DNA of 64,000 nucleotides, taken from positions 161,441-225,440 of the forward strand of contig KV423938.1 in assembly GCA_001632435.1 (NCBI GenBank), given 5' to 3'. This DNA is from Calocera cornea HHB12733. Its lineage: Eukaryota; Basidiomycota; Dacrymycetes; Dacrymycetales; Dacrymycetaceae. The translations under genes and the position numbers were made by a program. Each line of letters begins with the position of its first letter. Position 1 is the first letter of the stretch. Shown here piece after piece: positions 12,901 through 24,976 of the stretch. Below the pieces are notes generated by a model. It ran no database searches, was not told the origin of the DNA, and saw only the letters and a list, made by a program, of their open reading frames with translations.

Positions 12901-13786
12901 GAGACGCCCGAAATCGATCCTTACTCCGACGGCGGCTCGGATAGCGGTTCTCCTGCGCCGCATCTCATTGGTCGCCAGACGTCCCGTCAGAAGTCCCTAC
13001 TCCAGAAGCACCTGCAGCGCGAAGCGGAAGAAGCCCTGGCCGCTGAGCGCCGGTCTGCTGCAAAGGTTGCCTCTGCTGCTTTGCGTACACTTCATGCGGA
13101 AAAGCGCAGGCTCGAAGACGAGGACTTGCGGTATCTCAAGCGGCTGGAAGCGATTGAGCGCGAGTTCCGCAAGCTGCTCGCAGCACAGCGACAGAAGCCG
13201 ATGGGCAAGGACCGCTTCCACAACCTCATCTGGTGGTTCGATGGCATGGGCGGCCAGAACCTCACGGGCGCTGGCGGCAACTACGTCTGGCAGACGGCCA
13301 GGGTGTTCGTGCAGGGCGCGAGCGAGCCTGATCGGCGGTTCTGGGAGACCGCGGAGAATTTTGAGGAAAGGGCCAAGGAGGAGGAATGTGAGACTGGAAT
13401 GTTGGCGCCGGGCGAGTGGGCATACTACGACACCGTTGAGGAGGTGAGTGTAAGATCGCTGGCTATGAGCCGTGAGTGCTTATGGACCGCAACAGGTGGA
13501 GGACTTCATGCTTTGGATGAACGTCAAGGGCAGGCGAGAGTTCAACTTGGAGCGGCAGTTCCACCACTGGGGGGAGTACATTATGGGCGGGATGCGTCGC
13601 CGCGCGAATGTCAGTCATTATCTGCCCTCCGCTCAATTTGCCATGCTGACTCTTCTGTAGGACCTCGCCGCCTTCGCCGCTCGTGCGCCTGATACACGAC
13701 GCAGCTCACGTGTTAAGTCGGGGACGACCGAGATCATGCGCGAACCGTATATGCAGTATTCGAATAAGCGGGGGTCACACAAGTGA
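9920..13786 (+). CDS. ITC1: ISWI chromatin-remodelling complex accessory subunit (ITC1/ACF1-like)
   Basis: Exons 9920-10203, 10268-10546, 10600-11447, 11505-11823, 11871-12545, 12597-13443, 13496-13609 and 13661-13786 join in phase to 1163 residues. Domains in order are a basic start (MPILRRKKVLF) and a WAC DNA-binding domain (about 80-200; VWYMKETGEIF, YCARRAFYLQPIF). Then come a long Lys/Glu/Ala-rich coiled region, a DDT domain (about 555-620; GVWEVFLETWNFLSIF), a WHIM1-like segment (about 755-790) and a WHIM/WSD segment with RFHNLIWWFDG near residue 1005. In yeast, Itc1 pairs with the Isw2 ATPase to space nucleosomes and repress genes. The acceptor of intron 2 is ambiguous: 10599 or 10611 both keep frame and differ by four residues. 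A GGGCCC-repeat tract (about 9966-9993) encodes a Gly-Pro run. No defect was seen. Confidence 0.9.
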
Positions 13787-13934
13787 GGGAGTAGTTGATG
13801 GCGCTAGTGTAGCGCCGGACGGTTTGTGTATTCCACTTGTGTGCATTAATACCATTATGGCTGTCTCATTAACCTCTTCTTTGCTCGCTTCTTCCGAGGC
13901 TGTGCGGTCTAAAAGTTGGATCCGCTAGCGGAAA

Positions 13935-15784
13935 ATGCCAGCAAGCCGATCTTACATGGAGACCACCACCATTGAGGACAATCGCCCAGAGATGCACCGT
14001 CTCTGGGAGGTGGACGACGTCGTCCACAACATCCTAGTGCAATGCTCGCGATCATCGACTGTGTCTGCTCTGGGGCGGACCTGTCACCGCCTGTTTCCGT
14101 TGGCAATGGACGTTCTCTGGGGCGAATTTTGTCTCGAGACCCGGCCTTTGCTCCAGCTATTGACTCTCTCCTGGAGAATGGAATATTGGCAGGCGCGACA
14201 TACGGGAAAGGGGCTCGTTGCTTCGTTCCCTGAAGATCTCGATGATGACTTCTACCAGCCAAAGCTATCGACACAACCGATATCAATCATGGCGAGGATA
14301 AAGACTAGCCTACCCTTCGCGAAATCACGCAGGCTTGATACCCCAAATCTGGTGAGAGCCACACACTCAATGCTTGTGAAAAATGCACTTAACACTGCTG
14401 TCGGTAGACTCCGCCTCAAATCGCACGATTTACATTCTACGCCAAGCGCCTCAAATGCCTCGAATTGTATGACGAGTCTTTCGGTGATGGATCCTGGATA
14501 AAGACGCTGACGGTTCTACGCACCTCGCTGTTAACTGGCACTTCTACCTTCTCTCGGCTCCGGGATATCTCCATACAGGCTACATGTCCGGGTTCCCTGG
14601 AGACGCTGGCTTCCTATCCTTGGCCGGATTTGGAATATCTCCGCTTAAGGCTGGAGAGCGTCGGAGCGCCAACGCGCAACACCAACTTTTGGGATACTTT
14701 CGTCGAGCCGGCCTTGAAACTTCCGCGGTTGGATTCCCTGACTTTGGACGGCCATCTCATCGACAATGGCGAGGCAACGAGGTTTCTGCTTGCGCTTTGC
14801 GCTGCCGCCGACCGGCTGTTGTTGCTATCCATTACTGATGTTACTTGCGACTTGAATAAGTTCAGCACCACCTCAGGATTCCGAAACATACGCACTCTAC
14901 AAATCACCGTGCCGCTATGGAGTAATGATGCACACGGGTTGGACCTGAAGCATCTCGAGAATCTCGAATTGGTTTGTCAGCAAGTCGATCACAGTCTGGT
15001 CCTTTTCATGCAGCTTCTCGAGGCGCCGCTGTTGGCCCAGTTCAAGGTGTCTTGCGGGGTTTACGAGACAGTAGCTCCTCCATCCATGTTTGGGAGTGAC
15101 CCATCCCAGGAACTGTTCCTGCTGCTTGCTGCCCGTTTTACGTCCCTGCGATGTTTACACTGGTATGAAGGGACCAACAACGGTATGCTCATCCTCCAAG
15201 AACCCCGGTCATTCACGACATTGGCCCCGCTCTTAACGATACCCCTCATCGAGGTGGTGTTCGCCTCTGAGAGCATTGGACTGTCCATCACCGACGATGA
15301 TATCGACACAATAGCCCGCTCATGGCCCGAGATACACAAGCTCCTCCTCTACGGTCAAATGGACTTCACTCCAGTGGCTATGCCGCCAGCCCAACCTTCG
15401 AGGGTCACGTTCCGTGGCCTGTGGACGCTCTCCACGAGCTGTCCAAAGTTACGCAAATTAGGGTTGAGTGTAGTATTCCCTGACTCCACGCGCGATACCG
15501 AGGCGATCGCTCGGGCCAATATACAAGCGCCATTAACGGATCTCGATGTAGTCTGGTCGTTGCCCTGTGATCCATTTGTTGCAACTGCACTCATCAAGCG
15601 TGCTTTTCCCAGGCTAGAACGCTTCTTCTACGACGGTGACGGGAGTTTAGTTGAAGAGATCTGGGGTGTAACGGGGAAGTACATGCAAATGAGACCCGGA
15701 GATCTAGATTTGGAGAGGAGGCGAAAAGAGTGCATGGCCTATATCCGGGACGCCATAGACATGCAGAGATTTTTCTATCCTTGA
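13935..15784 (+). CDS. F-box-like/LRR-like protein, tandem paralog A
   Basis: Exons 13935-14351 and 14408-15784 (intron 56 bp) encode 597 residues. An in-frame ATG at 13956 is an equally good start, and the paralog at 18175 starts at that position. The N-terminus (MHRLWEV, VHNILVQC, SALGRTC, LAMDVLWG) has the shape of a basidiomycete F-box. The rest is a leucine-rich repeat-like beta/alpha scaffold with blocks shared with the two downstream copies (SYPWPDL, LRCLHWYEGT, PCDPFVATALIKR, RFFYDGDGSL). F-box proteins usually link a substrate to Skp1-Cul1 ubiquitin ligases, but no substrate is suggested here. This is the first of three head-to-tail copies. No catalytic motif was seen. Confidence 0.75.
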
Positions 15785-16191
15785 TTCACGCTTGAAATTG
15801 GCCATAGCACTGCACGTCCGGATCCATCTTGTTTCGGTCAGGTATTAGCTACCAGCGTACCGTGTAGAAGGAGTGTAGGCCATCGATATTCTCAGCCTAC
15901 CAAGTTTGTGCCCCCCCATTCCGCGCTCGAGCACCAATAAGTGCTGCCGCACAACTGCTACACATCGGACTTGATTCCAGTATGTGATATTACACATCAA
16001 GGCCTATAGAGTGTCAGGATATCGGTTGTTGGTTGGCTTCTCCGTGACGCGGCCTTGTATGATCTCTCGAGAACTGGGCAACTGCATAGCTTTGAAGGCT
16101 ATGCGCGCACTTTGTGCGGCCCGATGTCCCGCATGATGCCAGCGCGACAATCTCACGCTGAGACGACCGCGTGAACAACACTTCATCGGTC
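15785..16191. other. intergenic between F-box paralogs A and B
   Basis: This 407 bp gap has no gene. Its right end (16085-16190) is similar to the region upstream of paralog C (18095-18175): both contain a GGCTTTGAAGGCTRTGCRYGC-like block and the words GCCAGC and AATCTCAC. The duplicated unit therefore included promoter sequence. Confidence 0.5.
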
Positions 16192-17989
16192 ATGCATCGT
16201 CTCTGGAAGATTGAGGACGTGGTTCGACAAATACTAGCGGAATGTACGGCATCCGGGATATCGGCGTTGGGACGGACGTGTCGACCATTGTTTCTAATCG
16301 CAATGGACCTTCTATGGGGAGATTTCGAGATCCAACCCAATTGGCTACTCAACGTTCTGAGGGCCGGCTGCGTGAGCGATGAAATTGGCGCTCTGGAACA
16401 GAACCATCCAATCACTATCCGGATACACCTAGAACACCATACCACCACCATCAGGAGAAACAAGAGCCTCGGACTGATAACCAGGCGGCAGCGAAAAACT
16501 GAAGCACTGCCCCAGGTGAGCTTGGAAATCCGCGTCTTCCTACTGATAAGTAACGGACTAACTTGCTATTTCGTAGCGGCAATCGCGCGATCTATCCCGC
16601 TTTGAGCTCTATGCCAAGAAAATCATGATGCTCGACCTAAGTGACGAGTTCTGGCCCCCCCGGGCCTGGGATGCGGGTAGCTGGTCGGACAACCTCATTA
16701 TTCTGGCCCTCTCACTGTCTTCCGGCGCGTCTACCTTTTCTCGTCTTCAACATATTGCAATGAGCGTCGGATGTCCGAATACTTTAACCTCACTTGCGTC
16801 CTACCCTTGGCCAGGACTCAAATACCTCTGCCTTCGTCTAGCGGTAAACATGACAGCCTTGGAGACGCCAGGCCTTCCTCCAGCTTGGAATCTCAATCAC
16901 TTCATCGCACCAGCTCTGAAATTGCGGCGAATAGACGAGCTGGTTGTTGTTCGCCGAGTCACCTGCCACAAAGACCCCGACGCAACCGAGCTACTCAATG
17001 CCATCGTTTCAGCGAAAGACGAGTTATCTGTACTCTCCCTGATCAACATTGCTTTGAACACTCACAACCTCCGTCCCACAACAACTTTCAAAAGCCTCAC
17101 GACGCTACAGCTCTCTGTGAATCGTTGGGAAACAGGCCAGAAGCTCCTCGAGCTCCCACGACTATGGCAGCTGGAGGTGACATGTCAATGCATTGACCAC
17201 AGACTCGTTTTCCTCATGCAGTCTATCGACGCACCGGTGTTGAACACACTCAAGGTGTCATGTGGGGCTTACGACCTCGAGCTACCTGTGGTATCTGTTG
17301 ATGACGACTCCACGCAAGCGCTCATTGCACTGATTCCTTCTCGCTTCCCAACGTTGCGATGTCTACACTGGTATGAAGGAACCGAGGGCGGCCAACTGGT
17401 CATCCACGAACCCCGGTCATTCGACAAATTCTGGCCGCTCTTAACTTTACCCTTCGTCGAGGTTATATTCGCATCAGATACTACTCGAATTTATATTACC
17501 GATGAAGATATCGACAAGATCACCCGCTTCTGGCCTGATATACGGACACTCATCATTCATGGCGAAAGGGACGTCACCCCCCGGAGTACATCGGCAACTA
17601 GACCCACGAGGGTCACCTCCCGCGGACTTGTCATGCTTTCTTCCCGCTGCCTGAGCCTAAACAGGCTGGGATTGAGCGTGTTGCTCCCGGATTCCATGGG
17701 AAACATAGAAACCATTACGGGGCGGAGCACTTATTCGCAGGTGACAGAGCTGGATGTGTTCTGGTCAATGCCCTGTGATCCCTTTGCGGCCGCAGCACTC
17801 ATCAAGCGTCTATTTCCCAAGTTGCAACGCTTCTTTTACGACGGTGAAGGGAGCTTGATTGAGGCTATCTGGGGAGGGATGAGGAAGTCCATGCATCTCA
17901 GAGCAGAGTCGGGTTTAGAGACGAGAAGACAAGAATGCATGGCTTGCATCAGAAATGCTGTGGACATGCAGACGTTCTCTTATTATTGA
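16192..17989 (+). CDS. F-box-like/LRR-like protein, tandem paralog B
   Basis: Exons 16192-16515 and 16577-17989 (intron 61 bp) encode 578 residues. The start is the ATG of MHRLWKIED. Where copies A and C have an earlier ATG (CATGGA), this copy reads CACGCTGAG, so the upstream start is lost. The protein shares the F-box-like head (SALGRTCRPLF, IAMDLLWGDF) and the LRR-like body (SYPWPGL, LRCLHWYEGT, PCDPFAAAALIKR, RFFYDGEGSL) with copy A. Its second exon has the same length as that of copy C (1413 nt). The frame is intact throughout, so it is probably functional with a shorter N-terminus. Confidence 0.72.
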
Positions 17990-18174
17990 TTTGCTTCCTA
18001 TATCAATATTTCCAGAAGCCTGCACTACTGTATCGCGAATCGATGGAGTTGACCGGGGGAAAGCGGCTGACGGACTGATGCACAGTGACTAGCGCTGGCA
18101 GTCGGCTTTGAAGGCTGTGCATGCGCAGTCATCACCCAATGCGTTGCCCGCAGGTGCCAGCATGGCAATCTCAC

Positions 18175-20039
18175 ATGGATACGACCTCAATAGCCAGCAT
18201 TCCTCCCGCTATGCATCGTCTGTGGGAGGTCGAGGACGTTGTCCTTGAGATATTGGAGCGGTGCCCATCTTCTGCCGAGGTGTCTGCTCTTGGTCGGACC
18301 TGCCGCGCGCTCTTCACGATCGCCATGGATGTACTTTGGAGCGGCAAATACCCCATCGCGCCGCGCGCTATGCTGCGGCCTCTAGGCGCGCCATGGGAGC
18401 CCAAAACACCACGGTGGCCTAGATACAACAGTAGCTGGGACTATCTTCAGAGTGCTCCTGTTGATATACCACCTCCATGGGCATCATCAAAGGGGCGACG
18501 GAAGACCATACAGACTGCTATGACGAAGTTTGCTAAGCGGTTGATAGGACGCAAGGATGGCAAGATAGCGAAAGAGGTAAGATTCATCAGACCTTTACCC
18601 ACGATTTAGACTGAATGATTCAATAGCCACAAGAGTATAATTCGGATCGCTTTGTGTTCTATATCCAGAGGATGAAAGAACTCGAGCTGCGCGATGAGCA
18701 CTGGGAGCTGCTCTGGATGGACACGCTTACGCTCCTTCGTTCATCACTCTGCTCCGGAACCTCATCTTTCTCTCGTTTGCGCTCTCTTCGCATCTTTGCC
18801 GCATACCCCAGCACTCTGATCACGCTATCGTCCTACCCTTGGCCAGAGCTCACCTTCCTCAGTCTGCGCTTGCGCCATGCACCTGGATGGAGCGCGCGAT
18901 CCGACATTCACAGCTGGTACCTCTTCAACGAACCCACAGTGAAGCTCCCACGTCTCGATGAGCTGATTATAACCGGAAGTGGCTGGCAGGAAGATGAAGA
19001 TGACCCAGCACAGCTACTGAAGTCTGTCTGTACGACCCATTCGCAGATATCTCAGCTTGCCTTACAACACGTTCTCTTCCGCGCCGACTCTCTTCAAACA
19101 ACTTCCGGATTTAGGAATCTTCGAAGCCTCCGGGTGATATGTAGCTCTTGGGAGGTCAATGGATGCGAGATAGATCTTCAGTATCTCGAACGACTGGAGC
19201 TAATCTGCCGATTGGATGTGGATCGGACGTTGCTGGGCTTTCTGAAAGCCATCAACGCACCGGCCTGTTCCCATCTACTGCTCTCGTGTGGAGTCTTCGG
19301 CGAATGGTCACCACCGACTAGCCCAGATACCGTGAAGGAGCTCGCCACCTTCCTGACCAGCGAATATTCTGCATTACGATACTTTTACTACTACGAAGTC
19401 TCGACTCCGCCGGACGTGCCGGCGCTACATCCCCGGTCGTTCGAAACCTTCACCTCGCTGCTGTCTTTGTCATTGATCGAAGTGGTGATTGTTTCCGATT
19501 GGGCGGAGCTGGCCGTGACCGACGATCACATCGATCTCATATCTCGTTCATGGCCTGATTTACGAAAGCTCGTCGTCCGCGGTCGAATCGAGACCCCTCC
19601 CCGTACGGCAAGTACAGCGGTCACTTTCCACGGACTCACAGCACTCTCTTCGCGTTGCTCACTGATTGAGAGTCTTGGGCTGGTTGTGAAGTTTCCGGGG
19701 CCTGATGAGGGTTGGTCCGAGGTTATGCCCAGCTGTAACTCGCAAGCCGCTGTCAAAACTCTGGACATCTTCCGATCACGAATCTCCGATCCATTCATCG
19801 CGACCGCCCTTCTCAAGCGCACCTTCCCAAATCTGCAGCGTCTACGGTACTTTGGAGGAGAGAGCTTGCTGAATGACACGTTTCCACCCATCTTCCCTCG
19901 CAGCTCGCCGTGGGGCTTCCCGTGGGGCTACCAGGATGTGGAAGAGGAGCTGGAACAGAGAAACTACTCCTACGTCGCTCGTAGTATCCGGTGGGCAGCA
20001 GATCGTGCACATCGGCGACACAGAATGCTTTATCCATGA
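18175..20039 (+). CDS. F-box-like/LRR-like protein, tandem paralog C
   Basis: Exons 18175-18576 and 18627-20039 (intron 50 bp) encode 604 residues. The in-frame ATG at 18121 would add 18 residues, but the 18175 start (MDTTSIAS) aligns with METTTIED of copy A. The F-box-like head reads MHRLWEVEDVVLEIL and SALGRTCRALFTIAMDVLW. The body keeps SYPWPEL and DPFIATALLKRTFP but is the most diverged of the three and has a longer acidic insertion. It lies 185 bp downstream of copy B in the same orientation, as in a recent tandem array. Function is inferred only from the family. Confidence 0.72.
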
Positions 20040-20236
20040 CGATGTTGATGCGATCTATGAGAGTGTATAATAGTGCATTGTATTTGATCAAGATAATCGA
20101 TGGGATCTATTTTTGACGCGATCAACAAATATGCTCTTGGCGCTCTTGGACCCTGCGCGGTTAACGCGCTCCTTCGCCCGTCCAACGTCCTGGACGTCTC
20201 CTCCTCATTCATTCCCCTTCCAAGTGCACGGCCATC

Positions 20237-21521
20237 ATGCATACCGCCACACTCTTTTATACCTCCCTTCTCGCGTTCAGCACGACTGTCAGCGCTCAGT
20301 ATAGCGCAACATACCTTCCGACCGACGCGCCGGCCCAATCGGAGGATGGTCAATCTGGAACAAATCAGTGCGGAGGAGGATCAAATCAAACGAGCATGTG
20401 CCAGAACGTCTACATCAATGGGGTTGACGGTGCGTGCCCAACGTACTGATAGATTGGAACTCGGAGTGTTGACGTGGTGTTACGTTACCGATAGACTTCT
20501 GTCTTTGGGCCCCTCCCGATACCACTTATCAGGGTGTACCGTCCAGCATCGGACAAACAGAGCGCATTGAAGTCGCTTGGTGTATCCGCTCTGGCTATGG
20601 CACTCGGTACGTTCTGTTGCATGATCAAGGAACATATTACTTAACGTCTCTTAACAGTCTGATACCCAATGGCGCTATCACTGGCGCACACTTCATCCAG
20701 ACCCCGAACTACGTTCAAGTTCTCGGCTCGGGCGATATGACCATGCTCAACCTCCCGTCTGGCGATGACGGAGGAGAGCTCGACCCTCACGGCTCTGATG
20801 GGCTAGGTAACCCTATTGGAGGACTGGTGTTCGGGACGAGCTTCGGGGTGCTGCAGCAGTATCATGAGTGGACTGTGAGTGTTCGGCACGCATCTTAATG
20901 AGCTTTGCTGATGGGCGCGCAGAACTTCATGTACTACGGCGGCTTCTGCTTCAGGGCATGCTTGGATGGCCCAGAGGCGCCCACATACTGCAATCACGTG
21001 CGTGCATCGCATGCGCCTCCCAAATAGCTGCTGATACTGGATGTTTGCAGATCTACGACACTCTCGGTTGCGGCTGGAACATGCCCGGCAACTACGCCTC
21101 CGGTGTCTTTGAGTCCTGCGAGGCTGGCAATACCGAACCAATGGGCGTCTATGGCAACTCCACCTTCTTCCAAGGTGACTCGTCCACACCAGACGCGCAT
21201 ACACCTGCACCGTCCAGCAACTGCCAGACTCTCGCTACCATCTCGAACGCAGCTGCTTCTCCCGCCACGGCCACGCTCCTTCCAAGCAGTGTGAGCGCAA
21301 GCCTCATCAGTGTGAGTGCGGCGAGCACAAGCAGTGCTGGCACGCCCAGTAGGAGCGGCTCGTCAGGCACTGGAGCCAGCTCGACCGGCAGCGGCAGCCC
21401 TAGTCCTTCTGCCAGCGGGGGCCATAGCGGGGCGGTCCGCGTGACGGCTGGTTGGGACGCCGGCGCATTCTACCTTTTGACTATCGTGGGCGGCGTGTTG
21501 GGCGTTATCATCGTCCTATAA
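20237..21521 (+). CDS. macrofage activating glycoprotein (MAG)-like, secreted, GPI-type tail
   Basis: Exons 20237-20429, 20495-20606, 20658-20874, 20923-20997 and 21051-21521 join in phase to 355 residues. The signal peptide (residues 1-20) ends ...TVSA before QYSATY. The mature part has a Cys-rich fold with NQCGGGSNQTSMCQN, DDFCLWAPP, YGTRLIPNG, NFMYYGGFCFRACL and CGWNMPGNY blocks, the hallmark of the basidiomycete MAG family. A Ser/Thr/Gly-rich stalk (about 265-330) and a hydrophobic C-terminal helix (FYLLTIVGGVLGVIIVL) suggest a GPI anchor. These proteins are abundant on hyphae and some activate immune cells. Their biochemical role is unknown. The gene appears complete. Confidence 0.85.
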
Positions 21522-22032
21522 GCGCGCTGCCTCAGGCCTTTCCATGGGAGGACGGACAAGGACGGACAATGATTCTTGATACTACAAGGACTCCCTTCAC
21601 TTCACTTCGTACACCAGCTGCGCACATTCTTTATTTCATTTCGGGTGTAATTGATGATGTTTATTCCTGTTCAGCATACGGCCGCCCGCAGACCATCGCC
21701 AAGCGGTGTCGGCAGCCTTCTTCTCGCGGAATTTGCAGGCGCTTCCTCGAATCACGGGACCGATTTCCTACAGCTTTTCCTCCACAGCCAACCACCTACA
21801 TGCTGTCCTTACGCCGTTGTTCCACCTCGTTCTCCCGAAACGGTCGGGGTTCGACTAGCATGGGCTGTGATAGAATGTGCCCGTTTGACTGAGAGCTTTC
21901 AGCTCCGTTCTAGTCGGCAGTGTCGATTTCCACGCCTGTTATGGTATATAAGAGGTTGCGATCGGGTTACAAGGTGACCCAACACTCACACAACAGCGCA
22001 CCAACAAATATCAAAGCCGCATAACACCTATC
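21522..22032. other. intergenic with promoter of the eqolisin-like gene
   Basis: No gene is supported. It contains the MAG 3' end and, at 21945-21952, a TATA element. The A/C-rich leader (21980-22032) runs into the next ATG. Confidence 0.5.
21945..21952 (+). promoter_or_regulatory. TATA box, TATATAAG
   Basis: TATATAAG sits 81 bp upstream of the ATG at 22033, with an A/C-rich leader between. This spacing suits a strongly transcribed secreted-protein gene. Assigned by motif and position only. Confidence 0.55.
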
Positions 22033-22821
22033 ATGCTCTCATTGTCTGTTATTACTGGTCTTCTTGCTGCACTTTCGTGCACGGCTGTGAACGCCGCTCC
22101 GACTACAGTTCCGGCAAAGCGAGATGGCTATCTTTCCGGCGCCATCGCAACCACATCCGTAGGCATTCATTTGGATTCATGCGCGGCACGGGTTTCTGAT
22201 GCTCCACTACTCCAGGTGCCTCTCACGGTTATGACTGGAAACCTTATCGTCCCGAGCATGACGGTCCCTGCCGGCGCTAATCCGACTGTGCTGTACGTCG
22301 GTCAAGCCTTCATCGGACTGTCTGAATCCACCTGGCAAAACAACGTATTCGTCGGGGTCCAGTGCTTTGCAGGCCTCTCCAGCGGTTGCGAGGGTAGGTC
22401 CTCAGCTTCGCTGGAATCGCGGTCCCGCCTGACCTGAGATATAGTGTACTACGAATTTGGTCCTTCCATTCCTATCACCGCTAGTCCCAACTTCACCGTC
22501 TCCTCCGGAGACCTACTCCTCGTCACCATTGACGAGGTTCCGACTACTGGTGATGGTCAGATTACCGTGATCAACTACTCGACGGGGGACCAAGCCTCTT
22601 TCTCCAACACCGGCTCAGGGCTCTCAGACTTGTATCTTGCTTGGTGGATGGTTGGGAGTGGGCAGGGAATCGACTTTGGTGACGTCGCGTGGACAGAGAC
22701 CAGCGCAATGACCAGAAACGGCAGTTACATCACACCGGATATGGCTCAGACAACGTACCAGATGAACTCACATACTTCCGTGGAGACCTACTCGTGGGGT
22801 GCGGTCATTACGTACAACTAG
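22033..22821 (+). CDS. secreted eqolisin-like protein lacking catalytic Gln and Glu
   Basis: Exons 22033-22393 and 22445-22821 (intron 51 bp) encode 245 residues. A signal peptide (about 1-21) and a Lys-Arg site at 29-30 suggest Kex2 processing. The body follows the beta-sandwich order of glutamic peptidase family G1: VMTGNLIVP, YVGQAFIGL, YYEFGP, VSSGDLLLVTI, DFGDVAW. Aligned to the canonical copy at 60855-61779, the position of catalytic Gln122 is Val, and the AEW block holding catalytic Glu202 reads AWWMVG. It is therefore unlikely to cleave protein. It could be a lectin-like or structural wall protein; this is inference. The intron has the same position and phase as in the other two complete family members. 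Confidence 0.7.
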
Positions 22822-22867
22822 TGCCCTGATACGAATCAACACGTAGCTATTGTCATCCGCTTTATGC

Positions 22868-24496
22868 CTATGCATGTTCGGGCTCATCGATCCCGAGCAT
22901 TGTCCTCAGCTGTGAGAGCTGATCCACTCTCCTGCCCTCCTCTCCGTCCGGCAAACCAGGTCGTGCGACCCACTCCAGCGACTTGAGACGTGGAAAGAGC
23001 TCGCGCACCATTTGAGCAGCGACACCGGGAAAGGCGACTTTGCCCACTCCAACATTAAGTGTTCGCAAGCCCGACTTGGAAGGTCGTGGTAATAAAGGAA
23101 TATCGGCATCGAGGATAACCGATAACTTGAGCTCTTCGAGATCCCGCAGTTGAGATAGGATCCAGAGTGTTCTCCACCTGCGAGTACGGCGCCATGCCGA
23201 CCCACTGAGTTCGAGTACGCACAATGCCGGCCACGTGCTGCAAACGAGCTCGAAATCCATGTCCGTGAATGGGACCTTTGCTGCAGTACCGATGCGAAGT
23301 ACTTTGAGGCGGGCAAGGTCGAACATCGGCTCGAGACGGGAAAGCTCCCATTTTGGTGCTGAGCCGTTCGGCAAATGATCGAGATGCACATCAGAAGCGA
23401 AAAGGGAGAGGGAAGAGATATCTGAGTATCTCAGCCGCAGGAGGGACAGAAGCGCAAGCAGAGGGTCCGCCGCTTGGCCGGATGGTCCATTCAGCACTGG
23501 GGGTTCCAGGGCAGACAAGGTCAGCACGGTAATGCATATGTTTTGGAGTGATGGTGCATCCAAAGCTGCCAGCCAGGTGCACGCTCTAGACACGGCAGTA
23601 TTGACGCGTACGTGTAAGGATGTGAGCCTTGGCAGACAAAATGTGGGAGGAATGGGCTCATCCGTCTCGAGCAAAACTTCCAGGTATTGCAACGCAGGCA
23701 AGGGCGGCTCCAGCACCCTCGTTCGAAAGCCTCTGGCGAGCAGAGTGACTTTCGTCAAAGTCTCCTCAAACTCCTTGTGAAGAATGGCGAACAGCTCTTC
23801 CTCTTCTCCTTCCCACCGGTCACGAGTGATACTCAGATCGTCCAAGCGGGGCAAGGAAATGAGCGCCTGGGCGAGGGGCACGTGCTCGTGTCTGTTGCGG
23901 CTACCATCTCCAAGGAAGCGGACGCGGATATAGTGGAGAGGGCATAGAGACCAAGGCAGATTGCTCAACGTCACCATGAACGAGGCGCAGCAGGCTTGAA
24001 GCGTGAGCTTGCACAGTCGTGGGAGAGCTGCTGGAAGGGAGGGCAGACCAAGCAGTATTGTGGGCGGCAAAAGAAGGGCATAGTTGGTGACATTTTGCGA
24101 CTCCTCGAGCGTGAGGCACCGTGTGAATGAGGCGTAGAACTGAAATCGCTGTGCCTGGATATGGGCGCGCTGCAAGAACGTTAGCAAACGCCTCAGTTAC
24201 TAGGCAAGACATATGCGCACGAGCATTCGATCCTTGTCGTTCTCCCTTGTCTGCCCAGGTGCTCTCCTGACCATTCCGCCCACCCAGGTCGGCCATCGCT
24301 CCCTGACATTGAAGTTCCTGCTATCCGACCGATTGGCAACGGAGGCCAGTGTCACAGCACTCGGAGACGTCCATACATACTCGATTGCTACCTCGAAGAG
24401 GACCCGGGACGTCAAGGCGACCGCAAGAGCGCTTGAGGGTGATAAATAAGAAGTAATGCGCTGCAGCAGCTCAGTTGGCAGGTCGTACAAGTGCAT
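22868..24496 (-). CDS. F-box/LRR-like protein, paralog D
   Basis: Exons 24496-24221 and 24169-22868 (intron 51 bp) encode 525 residues. The ATG at 24496 opens directly into a clear F-box (DLPTELLQRITSYLSPSSALAVALT), shown here only in part. The long second exon is an LRR-like scaffold with many LPRLxxLxL units. It is paralogous to the gene at 25178-26900: both first exons are exactly 276 nt and the YASF block right after the intron is shared. A transposon-like element is inserted 70 bp upstream of its start codon. The likely role is a substrate receptor for an SCF ubiquitin ligase; the substrate is unknown. Confidence 0.78.
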
Positions 24497-24565
24497 ATTT
24501 GTGCGCTGATTGAGTAACAGTGATATAGATTGGAGTTGCATGATACGGCATCTGATGGAGGGGCG

Positions 24566-24574
24566 ATTGGTGAG
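24566..24574. repeat. left 9 bp target site duplication, ATTGGTGAG
   Basis: ATTGGTGAG directly abuts the outer end of the left terminal inverted repeat and recurs exactly at 24977-24985 next to the right one. Confidence 0.75.
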
Positions 24575-24976
24575 GAGTATACACAAGATGCGTACGCTGT
24601 ACGCTGTACGCCGACGCGCGTCGGAGGCAAACTTGCACCCTAGCTACCTAATATAGTAACATTGGTGCTCAAGGCTATGGGCTCCGCCCATAGCCTTGCC
24701 TGGTCTCGCACTCCTAGAATTATTTTAGATAATATTATCACCCTAACCCTAACCCACCCCCAACCCTAACCTTAACCCATCCCCAACCCTAACCTTGCTC
24801 CGCTCGCTTGTCCTAACTAGTACCCTAACACACGCATCCTAACCCAGTAGCCAAATGTGGGACCCTGACAGAGCGTTCCGCGTCAACAGAAATTGCCTGT
24901 TTTGGTACTCCGGAGGCACATTGCCTCCGGCGCGCGTCTGCGTACAGCGTACAGCGTACGCATCTCGTTGCCACTC
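24575..24976. mobile_element. 402 bp non-autonomous TIR element (MITE-like) with telomere-like core
   Basis: Two 56 bp terminal inverted repeats (24575-24630 and 24921-24976) match at 49 of 56 positions without gaps. Each carries a double ACGCTGT unit and ends in GGAGGCAA. Perfect 9 bp direct repeats flank them. Long TIRs with a 9 bp duplication are typical of Mutator-like (MULE) elements; that class is inferred. The 290 bp interior codes for nothing. It contains a hairpin (GGCTATGGG/CCCATAGCC, about 24673-24695), an AT-rich patch and about 110 bp of C-rich telomere-like repeats. It lies between F-box genes D and E, in the promoter region of D. Confidence 0.75.
24741..24850. repeat. interstitial telomere-like repeats (CCCTAA)n
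   Basis: The block starts with two perfect CCCTAA units near 24742 and continues as degenerate units (CCCACCCCCAA, CCCTAACC, TTAACCCATCC) with further CCTAAC words up to about 24850. TTAGGG is the usual fungal telomere repeat. Here it lies inside a transposon-like element, not at a chromosome end. Confidence 0.8.
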
